From Ichthyophis bannanicus (taxonomy: Eukaryota; Chordata; Amphibia; Gymnophiona; Ichthyophiidae), in the NCBI GenBank assembly GCA_033557465.1, contig CM066045.1, forward strand, positions 129,849,596 through 129,913,595: DNA of 64,000 bases, read 5' to 3'. A program made the position numbers and the translations under genes. The first letter of the stretch is position 1, and each line of letters opens with the position of its first letter. Below the pieces are notes generated by a model that was given only the letters and a program-made list of their open reading frames with translations, was not told where the DNA came from and ran no database searches. This document shows, in pieces, positions 20,396 through 30,897 of the stretch.

Positions 20396-20425
20396 AGCGT
20401 GCGCTAAGGTACCTTAGCGCACGCT
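20396..20425. repeat. Perfect 30-bp palindrome in the TIR element's right terminus
   Basis: AGCGTGCGCTAAGGT is immediately followed by its exact reverse complement ACCTTAGCGCACGCT. It lies 27 bp inside the right TIR and may be a cruciform or transposase-binding site. Confidence 0.9.
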
Positions 20426-20468
20426 CTTGTTCGCCGCGCACGTGTGCGCCGTTTAGTAAACATACCCC

Positions 20469-20752
20469 ATAGTGTCTGTATGATTGGGTGTAGATAGGAA
20501 AGGGAGTGGTTTAGGTTAGGTATGAATGAATAAAGTATAGGGTAGATTTGAAGGTTCTGATAGGATGAGGGATGAATGGAATAGATACGATTAGAGGATT
20601 AGCAATGTGCGATGAGTGATTGGTTTAGAAGATGGAGAGTTTTTAGCAGATTGGACCAGGTGTGACGGGGAGCCTTTCCTTCTAGCCTTAAAATGAGTAG
20701 AGTAGACAGCTGTTTTTTAATTATGGCGCTGCTTTCAAATGTGAAGGTTTGG
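20469..20752. other. Unassigned 284-bp segment between TIR element and Penelope right arm
   Basis: It is A/G-rich on the plus strand (GATAGGATGAGGGATGAATGG). It matches none of the other Penelope parts seen here, yet lies inside the block bounded by the 12-bp duplication. Confidence 0.4.
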
Positions 20753-21330
20753 CACAGCTTCGGTGAGTTGTTTTGTATTGGAATTAATTATCTATATAGT
20801 TGTTTTGGGGGCTGGCTTTGTAATGATTATTTTAAATTTGGTTTTTCAGAATGCCTATGACAAAGCTGATGTTACCATAGTGAAACCATTGTCTGAGGTC
20901 GGCTTTAAAAGATGCAGTCAGCCTCTTGAACTGAAGTGCAGAAGAGGCACCATGTTGGCTCTAAAAGCGGCAGTCTGCAGAAACATTAACGCGCAGACAA
21001 GAAACTGTACCAGTTATTGTTCATGCAAGTTAAGTGCTGCGTATATCTCTAAAAGTGTTGATTGAACAGCAGAGCCCAAGTTGTAAAACTTAAACTTAAG
21101 GGAAATTAAAAGCCACAGTGTCCTGCGGTATATTCCCTTAGCATTGTACACCAATTGGGGAGCGATGATGACGTTGCTTCAATGGTTGGCTCATGATAGG
21201 GGCCAGTAAGTCCATGAGTTGAGTTCCCTTAAATGCTTAATAGTGAATGAGATAATATATAGTTTTTCAAGTGAACATAGGTGGCTTTTAGAGTTTGAGG
21301 CCATTTTCAGTGGATCCATAAATATCAATG
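20753..21330 (-). repeat. Right inverted arm of the Penelope block
   Basis: This is the reverse complement of about 12,140-12,755. It starts CACAGCTTCGGTGAG and ends GGATCCATAAATATC just before the 12-bp duplication. It is intact enough to align continuously by eye, with short gaps. Confidence 0.85.
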
Positions 21331-21686
21331 ATCAAAATAAGAGTTATCAATTTTTTGAACCCTCGCAGTTACGTTTCTTTCTCATTGCTAAGCAGATAAA
21401 GGGTTGACCATGTGTACATCTATGGGTATTGAATTTGTCTGGGGGGCATAGCTTACTGCTTACGCTTTTCTTTTTCCTTTGTTTTACCATCTTCCCATGG
21501 ATTATTGTATCCTTGGATCTCCCCCATTGATTGTGGACTTCTCGCTCTCAGTGATGTAATGTATTTTGACTTTTTTGCATTTCCAGGATTTGTGTTTCAT
21601 GATTGAGTGTGTTTCTTTCTCAAAGGTTTTCTTTTGATTATTGTAAATTTTATAAAAAGTTAAATTTTTAAAAAATGTTCAGATAG

Positions 21687-22249
21687 TCAGTCTACAACCA
21701 CTTATTTTTTTCTGCTGCAAAACCAAAGGTATTGGGTTCAGTTTGAGGGGGAGGGGAGGGTATCATTGTCCCATCAAGATTTAGAACAATATGTGATCTT
21801 TCTTAGTGTAATTCCAGATTTCACAGATTAAGGCTCATCTTATTTAAAAGGCATGACCCTTCTTTGCCTTTCTTGAAGAGCACTTTGTTTCATATCCCTC
21901 CAAATGCAGCTGGAAAGGAAATGTACAGTTTTCGCCCTAGGGCTGTGCATAACTTACACCTTTTGTTTAAGTCCATGTGGGAAATGGCTGGGAAAGCAAA
22001 TGGTTTTTATTGTGATCCTGGAATGAACATCATAGGCTCCGATTCCATTTGCTAATATAAAATGCTAAAAGGCACATTTAGAAAGGACATACAGAGGGGA
22101 ATTCACACATTCGTGCTAGTATTTTACAAGAGGTTCTGTGAAACATAGAGCCCCTTGTAAAATAGCTGCAGGACAGGATGGATATGCCTCACTATGTCTA
22201 ACAGGAGCAGTGATTTTAAGAAACCGCATGGGAGAGAAAAAGCCATGGA
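21687..22249. other. No gene or recognised repeat
   Basis: The only structure seen is a weak inverted pair around 22,110-22,160 (GTATTTTACAAGAGG..CCCCTTGTAAAATAG), suggesting a decayed TIR element end. Confidence 0.35.
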
Positions 22250-22830
22250 AAATCCCCCCCACCCCCCCCAAGACATGGGAGCAGCCTCTTAATCATTGCT
22301 CCTGCCAGATGGCATACCTGGTCAAGAGCATAGGTCATGTTCCTCATTGCCTCCCTGATACTCTCCTAATCACCTCCTCCATGCCAGTCCTGGACTCCAC
22401 TCTCTCAAATAAAGTGGTCAAGCCCTCTCCTTCCCAAAGAAGACACTACCCTCCCAGAACATAGCAGCTCAGTCCCCTCCCCCAGGAAAACCTAACCCCC
22501 CCCCCTTAGCCCCAGACAGCCTACCCCTCAATCCCCAAAGAACAGGTGTACTGGAGGTCATTGGTGACCAGTGGGAGCAGGAGCAATGCCCAGCATGCAG
22601 TCAGAGCCAAAATGATTCTGATGACCCCTAGTGGTAAACTTGCAGTTGGGGGATCAGGGGTGGGCAGCCTGGAAGGGGGCAGTCATGGCAGGATATTTAT
22701 TGGGGGCTTGGGGAGGGAGGATTGTGCTTCGGGGGACCAGAGGGGATTGGGTTGCCTGGGGGGGGGGGGCGGCTGAGCTGCTATGCTTCAGGAAGGACTG
22801 TCTGTATCTCAGGGGGGTTGTGGCTTCAGG
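22250..22830. repeat. Adjacent C-rich and G-rich tracts
   Basis: C-runs lie at 22,254-22,270 and 22,498-22,505, then G-runs dominate 22,640-22,830 (GGGGGATCAGGGGTGGG, GGGGGCTTGGGGAGGGAGG, a G-run of about 13 at 22,748). The plus strand of the right part fits G-quadruplex spacing. Frames here are compositional artefacts. Confidence 0.6.
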
Positions 22831-23858
22831 GAGAGGGAGGCATTAGGAAGTGTGAATTCAAGGGCCATCATGGAGGAGTACTTGCGGTCAGGGAGGTGGT
22901 CAGGATTGACAGGTGCCCCTGCCAGAAGGCACTTATTCGTGCCTGGGGACAGGTGTATATGCCGATGTCTGAAAATTTGCAGTGAGGTGTGGGAAAAGGG
23001 GAATCTATGTGTATATTGTAAGTTTTGCTGAAAACCACTCCCTCTTTCCACCCCCACCACTTCCCCTGGCAAGGTAGATGTGCCAAGCTTTCCCATGTCT
23101 TGAAAAAGCCTGTTCTGAAATGACAGTCATATGTATTCCAGTCTACACGTGTGAATGCAGGTTTGTACACGTGGGAATGCTTTCCCTAAGTACCTGTAAA
23201 TGACGGTATACGTGGATTGGTAATGATCGAGACTGCACGGCCGGTTGATGGGGCTCATTTGGTGTTTTTTCTCTCCGCCATGTGCTCTGTTTATGAAAGA
23301 AAATACAACAAAGAAGAACAAAAAGGGAAAATGTAAATTTATATGTCAGACCTCTAGGTTTTCCGAGACCCAGAAACCTGTGAAATAAATGTATGAATGT
23401 GCATGCATGGGAAGGTCTATCCAGGATCGAAATGAAGCGGAAGTGCACTGAAGACGGCAATCCAGTGGAAATAAATGCACATCTTCGCATGCTGTACATT
23501 CATAAAAGCGGCAGAGCTACAGACACATTCTACAACCATCTCCCTCCTTCCCCCAAACACACAGATAGCTTTTCCTCTTGTCACCATGGTGAGCCATCAG
23601 GAGGAATATTAGTAACCTGTGGAGATGCGCATCTGGATTCCGAGAATGTCATACATGTAAAAGACCTGCACCAAATCAACCTCCAAAACAATGGGGGTAA
23701 AGATGAGAAAATGAATAAAAATAAAACAAAATGACAGTTTTTGGCCTGCATATCCATTTTAATTTCTAAAACGAACCTAAAACAATGTCTGAGAATCAGC
23801 CAAAAAGTCCAAAAATGATTTCCACGCAGGGCAAGCAATTGTATTTGCACCCTTTGGC
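22831..23858. other. No gene recognised
   Basis: Frames up to 118 codons (minus, around 23.2-23.5 kb; plus 23,393-23,734) have no domain, splice context or repeat similarity that I can name. Confidence 0.35.
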
Positions 23859-23955
23859 AGGGCCAGTGCAAGGATATGAGAGGCCCCAGGCGAACCTCGT
23901 TCCCAGTGCTGCCTTTGCTCCAGCCCCCTCACCCACTGCTGCCAGTCTCTGGAAC
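23859..23955 (+). mobile_element. hAT MITE left-end fragment
   Basis: GCAGGGCCAGTGCAAGGATA..AGGCGAACCTCG parallels the left end of the 34,291 element. The right end was not found. Sequence to about 24,270 includes another decayed element end (GGTTTAGCCAGT-like words, GAATATGCCCC). Confidence 0.5.
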
Positions 23956-24829
23956 ATACTGCATACTGTTAAAAAAAGGATCGCAGCACTGGAGTTATCT
24001 TCTCTACTGGGTCGCAGTGACATTCGTGCTTACGCCGTTCATGCTCCGATTCTACTTCCTGTTAAAGGACATCACCGCTGCCTGATTAACTTTGTTGCCG
24101 CTCCCGCTCCACCCTTACGCAAACTGCTCAGTGTCAGGGCGTACAAGTGGGGTACGAAGGGTTATTCAGCAGCACTAAATGCTTTACTGCCTCTGAATAG
24201 CCTGCTGAGCACAGTTTAGCCAGTTAACAGGTCTGCTGACTGGCTAAACCATTTGAATATGCCCCATCTAATTTTTAGAAATTACAACATATAAAAACCA
24301 GCAATACGAGTATGGCGCACATGAAAAGACTGCAATTCTTTATCCTGTTTCCAAGATTGGTTAGGAAATTTTCTTTTCAGTCCACCTGGAAGGGAGTGGG
24401 ACATACCGTTCACCAGGGATAGCAGATTACACTGGGGTTCAAGCAGCCTCCCTCGGTGTGCCGTGGAGTTAAAAAGTGATACTCCACTGCAGCATTTCAA
24501 AGAGCTTGTCAAGAAGCAGGAGACACACAGTATGTCAGCGTTGCTGAAACATCCATTGCCAAAAGCCACCGTCTGACAGCATGTGCATGTTTCTTCTCTG
24601 TGACTTTCATACTTTGTTTTCCTTTAAAAATATAAACAGCTATTTGCTCTTTCTGCATGAAAGTTTGCTGTATTGTTTTTCCTCTGGATATTCTCCATTG
24701 TTTGGCGCACAATCAAATGCGCATTAGCACAAAAACGGTTTCCTTGCATCTAAACCAAGTTTGGTCTCAACAGCAGACATATCCTTAAGGAGGATTTTAT
24801 GGGGCACATTTTCAGTGAGGTATTCAACA

Positions 24830-25193
24830 AAGGACTGTACCTAGCCCTGTGTGAGAGGTGTGGCCGCACAGGCTTAAGGGGCGCATTACAGCTGTGTGCC
24901 GTTGCCTGCTGCTGCCACTTTTTCTTCTGTCAGCTGTGGCAGGCAATGGCAGATAGCTGAAATGCACCCCTTAAGCCTTCTCGTGGCACGCTAAGCAGGT
25001 CTGGTCCCTCCCTCCTCTGACGTGACGTCAGGGCAGGGAGGGACAGATCTGCTTAGCGCGCTGGTGACTTGCACATCGGGCGCGCCTCTTCTCTCCCGCC
25101 ACCGTCTAGAAAGTGGCTAGATGGAGGGGAGGGCGGGGCATGCACCCAATTTGCAAGTCGCACAGGGTGCGATTCATGCTTGGTACGGCCCTG
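24830..25193. mobile_element. hAT-type nonautonomous element with perfect 8-bp TSD
   Basis: ATTCAACA flanks it at 24,822-24,829 and 25,194-25,201. The left end AAGGACTGTACCTAGC and the reverse complement of the right end (CAGGGCCGTACCAAGC) agree at 12 of 16 bases. The interior has an imperfect palindrome (CTTAAGGGGCGCATTACAGC / TGAAATGCACCCCTTAAG) and no transposase. Confidence 0.82.
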
Positions 25194-25201
25194 ATTCAAC
25201 A

Positions 25202-25967
25202 TATAGGAATGGTAATGTACGCATGTAATTTTCAGCCTGCACAAAACCAGCTGACTTTCAGATATGAGGTGCCTATGTATGTTGTGCTTGAAATGAGCTT
25301 GTTGTGTGGCTACAAATCTAGGCGTAAACTCATCTGGCAGTAAAACCGATGGCACAAAAGTCTCTGTGCCTTATCTACCTTGTTGCTGCATAGACGTGCA
25401 CTATTTGAAAAGGAAATTATGTGCATGGGATATCTCCACAGTTCTGAAATGCCCCCCTTCCCTTTCAGGATATCACTTTCCTATGTGGCTAAAAGTTCAT
25501 GTCTCACATACATACTATTTTAGCATACTCTATTGCTAGAGCACTCAAGGTGTGGAACAAGAATTACCACACCAATATTTAAAACAATGCGGAAGCATCA
25601 CATAAAAATAAATCAATAAATATAAAAGCATCAGACAAATCACATTATAAAACAATAAAAAAACTACTTCAATAAAATAAAATCAACTGCCTGATTTGAG
25701 TAGGTCAATTCTAATTTTATCTGTCTGTAACATGCTTAAGTCTGTGCAATTCTACCGCATCTATTTTGAGATATAAAACTGACCCCCATATCCATTGCTT
25801 ATCAAGATTATTTTTACCAGCTCTGCTCCGCTTGCCTTGTCATGCCATGTTTTCATAAAATAATTTATCAGGGAGCTCCTGAGAGACCTCTCAAGCATGT
25901 CACTGTTTTTTTGCAAACTCTTTGCCCAAATGAAAAAAATTCTTTAATTTGCCCATGTGGACACTTG
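25202..25967. other. No gene; A-rich LINE/SINE-like tail
   Basis: 25,580-25,690 is A/T-rich (AAATAAATCAATAAATATAAAAGC) and may be the tail of a decayed retroelement. Nothing else is recognised. Confidence 0.35.
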
Positions 25968-26407
25968 GGAGGGATGTTCAGCGGCAGCGGTTAGTGCTGC
26001 TAAAGCGCATAGCCATTGCCGCTGAAGTTAAACCCCAGATATTCAATTCCGGGGCCATATCCGGCCACCGGCATTGAATATCTGCATCACCGCACAGCTC
26101 CGAAGCTAACTGGGCAGTGGCAATATTGAGCCACTGTCCATTTAGCTGCCATGGGTAAAGAAAGGCCAGTCTTTTCCACACCTATCTTTACCCATGGGTC
26201 ACTAATTGGGCAGCGGGTGAATGTTGCCACCGCTCAGTTAGCAACGGATGCCGCTTCCACTCCACCCCAGAATGCCCATGACACACCGTGATGCTAACCG
26301 CATAGTCTTGAGGCGTGTAGCACTAACTAGGCGTATATCGCACTAACTAGCATTTACACAGTTGGCAGGTCTGCAAACCGTGTAAATGTCTTTGAATATC
26401 GAGCCGC
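25968..26407. mobile_element. Palindromic MITE, GATATTC family, copy 2
   Basis: GGGATGTTCAGCGGCAGCGG at the left and GTCTTTGAATATCGAGCC at the right parallel copy 1. The central hairpin (CCATGGGTAAAGAAAGG..CCTATCTTTACCCATGG, about 26,149-26,197) differs in sequence from copy 1 but keeps the pairing. Confidence 0.78.
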
Positions 26408-27342
26408 TAGTATCTTACCGTAGTACTCCCTAAATTTGACTTTTTTTTCAGTGCTACCATATCAATAATTCAAAGGATGGGGACAAGAAGAGTTGAAAGC
26501 TAATTACCTAGATTTAAATAATAGTCTTTAATTAACTACTGCAGAGCAATTAGGAGAATGTAGAACTGGTGCTGTTGAAGACAGCCTGAGTGTACTGTCT
26601 TCTGTTTATTCATAAAGTCAGTGGTGACTTGTTAATTATAAGTGACATTTTCTCTGATAAAGGTCAACAAGGTTTTGCGTCTGTAGTAGCAGGTAGAGTA
26701 TCAGGATTTTGCCAGCAATTAAGGTGTTTCTCTGTCAGTCGTGGGTGCTCTTCAGTAACAGCGCTGATTCCTGCTGCCTTGAAGGAGCGAGAGGGTAGGC
26801 ACTGCCAGGGAACGCTCTGTCTTCTTTTGCTGAGGAGCGGGCCTGGCTTTTTTTTCAAGAAAAACTTGCTTCTTTCTGGTCAGTTGTAAGGAGAATAATA
26901 GGACCTAGTTGTTGTCTATGTAAGGGTTAGTGTGAATGAGAAAAACAATGGGCTGCCACATTTTTTAATGGGATTCTGTGTGCATTTCATTTTTTATAAA
27001 GCCCTTCATTTTTTCAACAATTAAATGCAATGATAATAAAATGTAACTCTCTCTCCTTTACGTTTCCTAACTAGTGTCAGAGTGTCTGGGACTACTGATA
27101 TCTGTCAAAACATATTGTAGCCCTGGGGGTCCATTTTGAATCTGGGTAGAGGACGGAGAGGAAGAAGCTATGCTTCAGGGCCCTTTTGGACAGGACTAAG
27201 ACTCAACACAATCATCACTTTTAACCCAAGTGACAGATGGTATTCCAACAAAATAACAATCTCTAAACCTCTCCAGTGGTGATAATCTGACACAGACTCA
27301 TTTTAAGGGAGATGTATTTGTATTTATTCTACATTACAATGA
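26408..27342. other. No gene recognised
   Basis: A/T-rich with T- and A-runs. The frame at 26,590-26,889 has no domain. Confidence 0.35.
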
Positions 27343-27567
27343 GCGTTCCCTCTAAGCTGCATGCGAGTCCTCCACCCACATTCCTGCTGCTGGGGGGAGG
27401 TGTTTCAATATCACATTTTCAATTGGGACAGGCAGGCAGGCCTTGCAGGACTTACAAGGAACTTGCTTACCTGTCACAACTGAAAACATGATATTGAAGC
27501 ACCTCCTTCATCTCCCCATTAGCAGGAGTATGGGCAGCGGACTCCAACGCAGCTTAGAGAGAACATT
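27343..27567. mobile_element. Palindromic MITE with GTTCYCTCTAAGCTGC ends
   Basis: Arms of about 100 bp are near reverse complements: GCGTTCCCTCTAAGCTGC..GGAGGTGTTTCAATATCA versus TGATATTGAAGCACCTCC..GCAGCTTAGAGAGAAC. TTACAATGA on the left and TTACAGTGA on the right are a candidate target duplication with one mismatch. Confidence 0.75.
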
Positions 27568-27641
27568 AGTTACAGTGATCCACCCCCCTCTCAGCATCCC
27601 TTGTCTTTCCCGGCAAACACTCTTTCAGGAAGGCCTAGGAC

Positions 27642-28300
27642 ATAAGAACATAAGATATGCCATACTGGGTCAGACCAAGGTCCATCAAACCCAGTATTCT
27701 GTTTCCAACAGTGGCCAATCTAGGTCATATGTACCTAGCAGTTTCCCCAAGGGACACAGGTTCCACAATGCTTGTACTGGGTCAAGCATTGATATCCTGG
27801 GTCCCTTCTTAATAATGGTTTATGGACCTTTCCTCCAGGAACTTATCCGAACCTTTTTTAAACCCAGCTACATTAACAGCCTTTACTACATCCTCTGGTA
27901 ACAAATTCCAGAGTTTGATAACACGTTGAGTGAAGAAATATTTTCTTTTATTAGTTTTAAATAGTTTACCCTGTAGCTTCATTGCATGTCCCCTAGTCTT
28001 TCTATATTCTGATAAGGTAAACAATCGATCTACGTTTACCCGTTCCACCCCGTTCATTAATTTATAGACCTCTATCATATCTCCCCTCAGCCGTCTCTTT
28101 TCCTGGTTAAAGAGCCCTAACCTTTTTAGCCTTTCTTCATAGGAGTAGCCTTCCATCCCCTTTACCATTTTGGTGGCTCTTCTCTGAACCTTTTCTAATA
28201 ACTCTATATCCTTTTTAAGATACGGCGACCAGAATTGCATACACTATTCAAGATGCGGTCTCACCATGGAACGATATAGAGGCATTATAATATCTTTATA
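27642..28300 (-). mobile_element. CR1-type LINE 3' part (family A)
   Basis: The minus strand runs from the RT thumb through the family A 3' UTR to its terminal CTTATGTTCTTATG repeat at 27,642-27,655. It is 5'-truncated near 28,300. It contains the open C-terminal frame 28,240-27,809. Confidence 0.92.
27809..28240 (-). CDS. CR1 reverse transcriptase C-terminal fragment, 143 codons open
   Basis: It begins within the thumb ([21 protein letters not shown]), continues through [20 protein letters not shown] and [11 protein letters not shown], and ends with [18 protein letters not shown].. and a terminal helix ([11 protein letters not shown]). These are conserved CR1/L2 C-terminal motifs that help anchor template RNA. 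The catalytic palm is absent because of 5' truncation. The undisturbed frame suggests a fairly recent insertion. Confidence 0.85.
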   Translation of the reverse strand: MQFWSPYLKKDIELLEKVQRRATKMVKGMEGYSYEERLKRLGLFNQEKRRLRGDMIEVYKLMNGVERVNVDRLFTLSEYRKTRGHAMKLQGKLFKTNKRKYFFTQRVIKLWNLLPEDVVKAVNVAGFKKGSDKFLEERSINHY

Positions 28301-30671
28301 ATATCTCTAGAGAGTTGTGTGATCTGCGGCACATCTTTGCACCTGAACTCCTTAATTCCTACCTAATTGTTTCTTCTGGTCCAGACAAGTGAGCACACCA
28401 ATCCTAGGAGTTTTTACCCAGAGTTTCTCTGTGCTCCTGGATTTAAAAGTATCAGGGTTCAGACTTGTGAGGAGACTGGATATAAGGTGTCAATAGTTAG
28501 CAGGAATTTGGCACTTGGCACACTCACATTTATCCTTCTCAATAAACAGAGGGCAGGCCAGAAAATGTGTGTACTGAACCAAGGGTTTACTCAAAACTTA
28601 GGGTCACTGATAAACAACTTCAACGATTAGCAATTCACAATATAAAGAGAACTGTAATACAAAAAAGGTTAAATTCTCCTTGTAATATTTGGAGTTTAAT
28701 ATAAATAAATAAATAAAATAAATAATTTACCCCATTCCTTCTCACTCTCTGCACTGCACTGCACTGTATAGATCATTCAGCTTAAACCCACCCCATTACG
28801 TTCTTTGACCAGTTACTGCTTTTTGCTATCTTTTATTCTCCTTCATTACATCTTTTCTACCTCAAGATACTAGGATTTAGGGCTGTTACTCCACAGTTCC
28901 CAGGTACCGTGAAGATGAACATACTCCTCACTTGGGTATCTTGATGTTGTTTCTTCTCTGTTGCTGGTTCCTTCCCCTCTGGGTATTTTTTGGCAGATAT
29001 TCTTTAGCACAGGTGTTGGAAAGGGGGGAGGGAGCACAGGGGCCCTGATCCCACCAAAACGTTGCTGCTGCGATCAAGGCGTCCCCTACATTGGGCCACG
29101 GGATCTGATCTTCTTCAGGCAGAAGTAGGGAAAGACCAGCGATTGAGACCTGGCAAGCAGTAGAAGAGCGCCAGGAACATGGCACAAATCTCTCCTGTCT
29201 GCCCGCAGGAAATTGGATGCCTGTGGGCAGACAGGAGGGGAAGGCCAGCAATTGCAGCCGCATGGAGTTCAGCTGGCCCAGGAGCAAAGTTTGCCACTCC
29301 CCCTTCCCATGGAACATGGCGTTCTGACACTTCTGTTCTTCAGGAACCTTTTTTTTTCAGGCTCAGCATCCCCCTGCCTCATGGCAGAGGCTCCAAGCCT
29401 CCAATCTTTATTGCTGGTTAGGATAGTTGGTACAGATCCTCATTCTAGTGGGTTGTATAATCTGGCTTTATGCTGAGGTACATGCCTCTGTAAGGGGCAA
29501 TCACCCACCTAGAACATCTTGGTGCAGTGGCAGTAGCCAAAGACAAGTCACTCCCTTTGGGGTGAGGTTCTTATACAGAGTTTACTTTTCCTTCTTAAGG
29601 GAGTCTCCTCCCATCCTAAAGTGAATGGCAGGAGGGACCTCCCATGATTTGGAAACTACTAGTGCACTTCTATCTATTTTTGCCAATAACTAGTAGGGAC
29701 ACTGGGTGGCACCACTGATCCCAGTGCAGAAATCCAAGTAGTCTTTTTACCTGCTAAATTAATGACCTCTTTATATCATTTAACATATCCTTTCTGCTAG
29801 ACTGGGATAAATAGTTGATGAACTCCTGGTGTGAATAGTTCAGAAACATCTTGATAGCTATACAGTTAGATTTCAGTGCCTCACTGCTACACTCAAAATG
29901 ATTCCTAGGGTTGTGGTACATTTTACACATTTGCTTGAAGTGAACATATTCTTCTTTTCAGTATCTTCAGTGCATTGCATGTTCCTTGGCCATTTCTTGT
30001 TTCAGATACTACTGTGATAGCATTTCATTGTCTCATAAGCAGGTACTATAATTGTTCCCCTCTTTTAACACCTCCTCCTCCTCCCAGCCCACTCAGCATG
30101 CCTTGCTAGTACAGGGGAATGTCTAAGAGACAAGTTCTAACTTCCCATCTCAAATATTAAAGTGATTCGCACCGGGTCTCAGACTTGAATGAGCTATGGT
30201 ATTGTGTTTCTTAACCAAATGCTCAAATTTGCATCAATGACCCTTCATTTTCATTTTCATTATATTGTTGTGCTTGCTAATTTTCTCTTAGACATTCTCG
30301 TGTTATAATTAGAGTAATTGTTTATCATTTGGCTCAACGGAGTATTACTCTGAAAGTATCAGACCAATTTTTGATTGCTAGTACAGGGAACATGTGGGCT
30401 AGAGGAACATCTTTTCTGAGAGGATCCCTCAGTGCTACTCGGTATGACCGGCCACCTCTTCCCCCCCCCCCCTCACTGAGATGAAGTATGTCACTTGCTT
30501 CTTCTCCCTCAACCACCAATAGCAGAACCAGTGTCTGAGCCCCACAGAGCAGACTATGTACTGTAAAGTCAGCTTGCATTGAATTAACATGACACAATAA
30601 ATTTCAGCACAACACACACAGTAATTAATTTCCATCTGTTCTCATAAACATTACCACACAATTATCAGATC
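28301..30671. other. Long stretch without recognised gene
   Basis: It contains an AAAT run (about 28,700-28,726), an 18-bp hairpin at 29,192-29,237 (CTCCTGTCTGCCCGCAGG / CCTGTGGGCAGACAGGAG) and C-runs near 30,461. Frames of 65-129 codons show no domain. I see no repeat family I can name. Confidence 0.4.
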
Positions 30672-30775
30672 AAAACATAAGAACTGCCATACTGGGTCAC
30701 ACCAATGGTCCATCAAGCCCAGTACCCTGTTTCCAACCGTGGCCAATCCAGGTCACAAGTACCTGACATATCCCA
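30672..30775 (-). mobile_element. CR1-type LINE 3' tail (family A)
   Basis: AAAACATAAGAACTGCCATACTGGGTCACACC through CCAATCCAGGTCACAAGTACCTGACA is the antisense family A tail. Only about 100 bp remain. Confidence 0.88.
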
Positions 30776-30897
30776 AAAGTAGCCAGAGCAAGGTAGTGGA
30801 GTCTGAAGTGGCTGCAGCTACCAGGAATTGTAGGGCTGTGACTGCAATGGGCTGAGAGCCGACCAAAGCAGAGACGGAGTCCCTTAAGGTTACCAGA

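Larger units (their letters stand above)
15047..20468. mobile_element. 5.4-kb TIR element filled with tRNA-like repeats
   Basis: The left end GGAGTATGTTTACTAAA (15,047-15,063) matches the reverse complement of TTTAGTAAACATACCCC (20,452-20,468) at 16 of 17 bases. ATA borders both ends, a possible 3-bp duplication. Both termini are GC-rich with GCGC-type inverted words. No transposase was recognised, although several 100-130 codon frames exist. Inside are a tRNA-like tandem array, a 43-bp minisatellite, a palindromic MITE and a 440-bp tandem duplication. It is inserted at the end of Penelope direct repeat 2. Confidence 0.65.
12129..21330 (+). mobile_element. Penelope-like element block with inverted arms and 12-bp TSD
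   Basis: This 9.2-kb insertion in the L1 ORF1 is flanked by ATCAAAATAAGA at 12,117-12,128 and 21,331-21,342. It contains a left arm (12,129-12,755), a degenerate Penelope RT/GIY-YIG coding region (12,759-14,600), a partial direct repeat of its start (14,701-15,043), a nested 5.4-kb TIR element, an unassigned 284-bp piece and an inverted right arm (20,753-21,330). Penelope-like elements are known for terminal repeats in direct or inverted orientation and variable target duplications, which this arrangement fits. Confidence 0.75.
10848..21670 (+). mobile_element. L1-type, ORF1-only (HAL1-like) retrotransposon, interrupted
   Basis: It is flanked by AAAAATGTTCAGGTAG (10,832-10,847) and AAAAATGTTCAGATAG (21,671-21,686), a 16-bp target duplication with one mismatch. 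The left end CTTGGGAGATCTAAGATGGC resembles an L1 5' UTR. It contains ORF1 (11,054-12,133), whose last codons resume after the insertion at 21,343. About 300 bp of 3' UTR then lead to an A/T-rich end (TTATAAAAAGTTAAATTTTTA). No ORF2 (endonuclease/RT) is present. The element proper is about 1.6 kb; the remainder is the 9.2-kb Penelope-like block. It would need another L1's enzymes to move, as mammalian half-L1 elements do. Confidence 0.75.

Noticed and set aside
20870..20930. Hammerhead motif in the Penelope leader (CTGATG..GAAAC..GTC on the right arm)
   Set aside because: The other two copies of the same leader read differently at the core positions (CTGTTAC..), so the resemblance is private to one decayed copy. 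The invariant A after CTGATG is also missing.
22546..23031. Glycine-rich overlapping frames
   Set aside because: They reflect G-tract composition, with three frames open simultaneously.
26590..26889. 99-codon frame as a host exon
   Set aside because: No domain, no flanking splice consensus that I trust, and an overlapping antisense frame of similar length.
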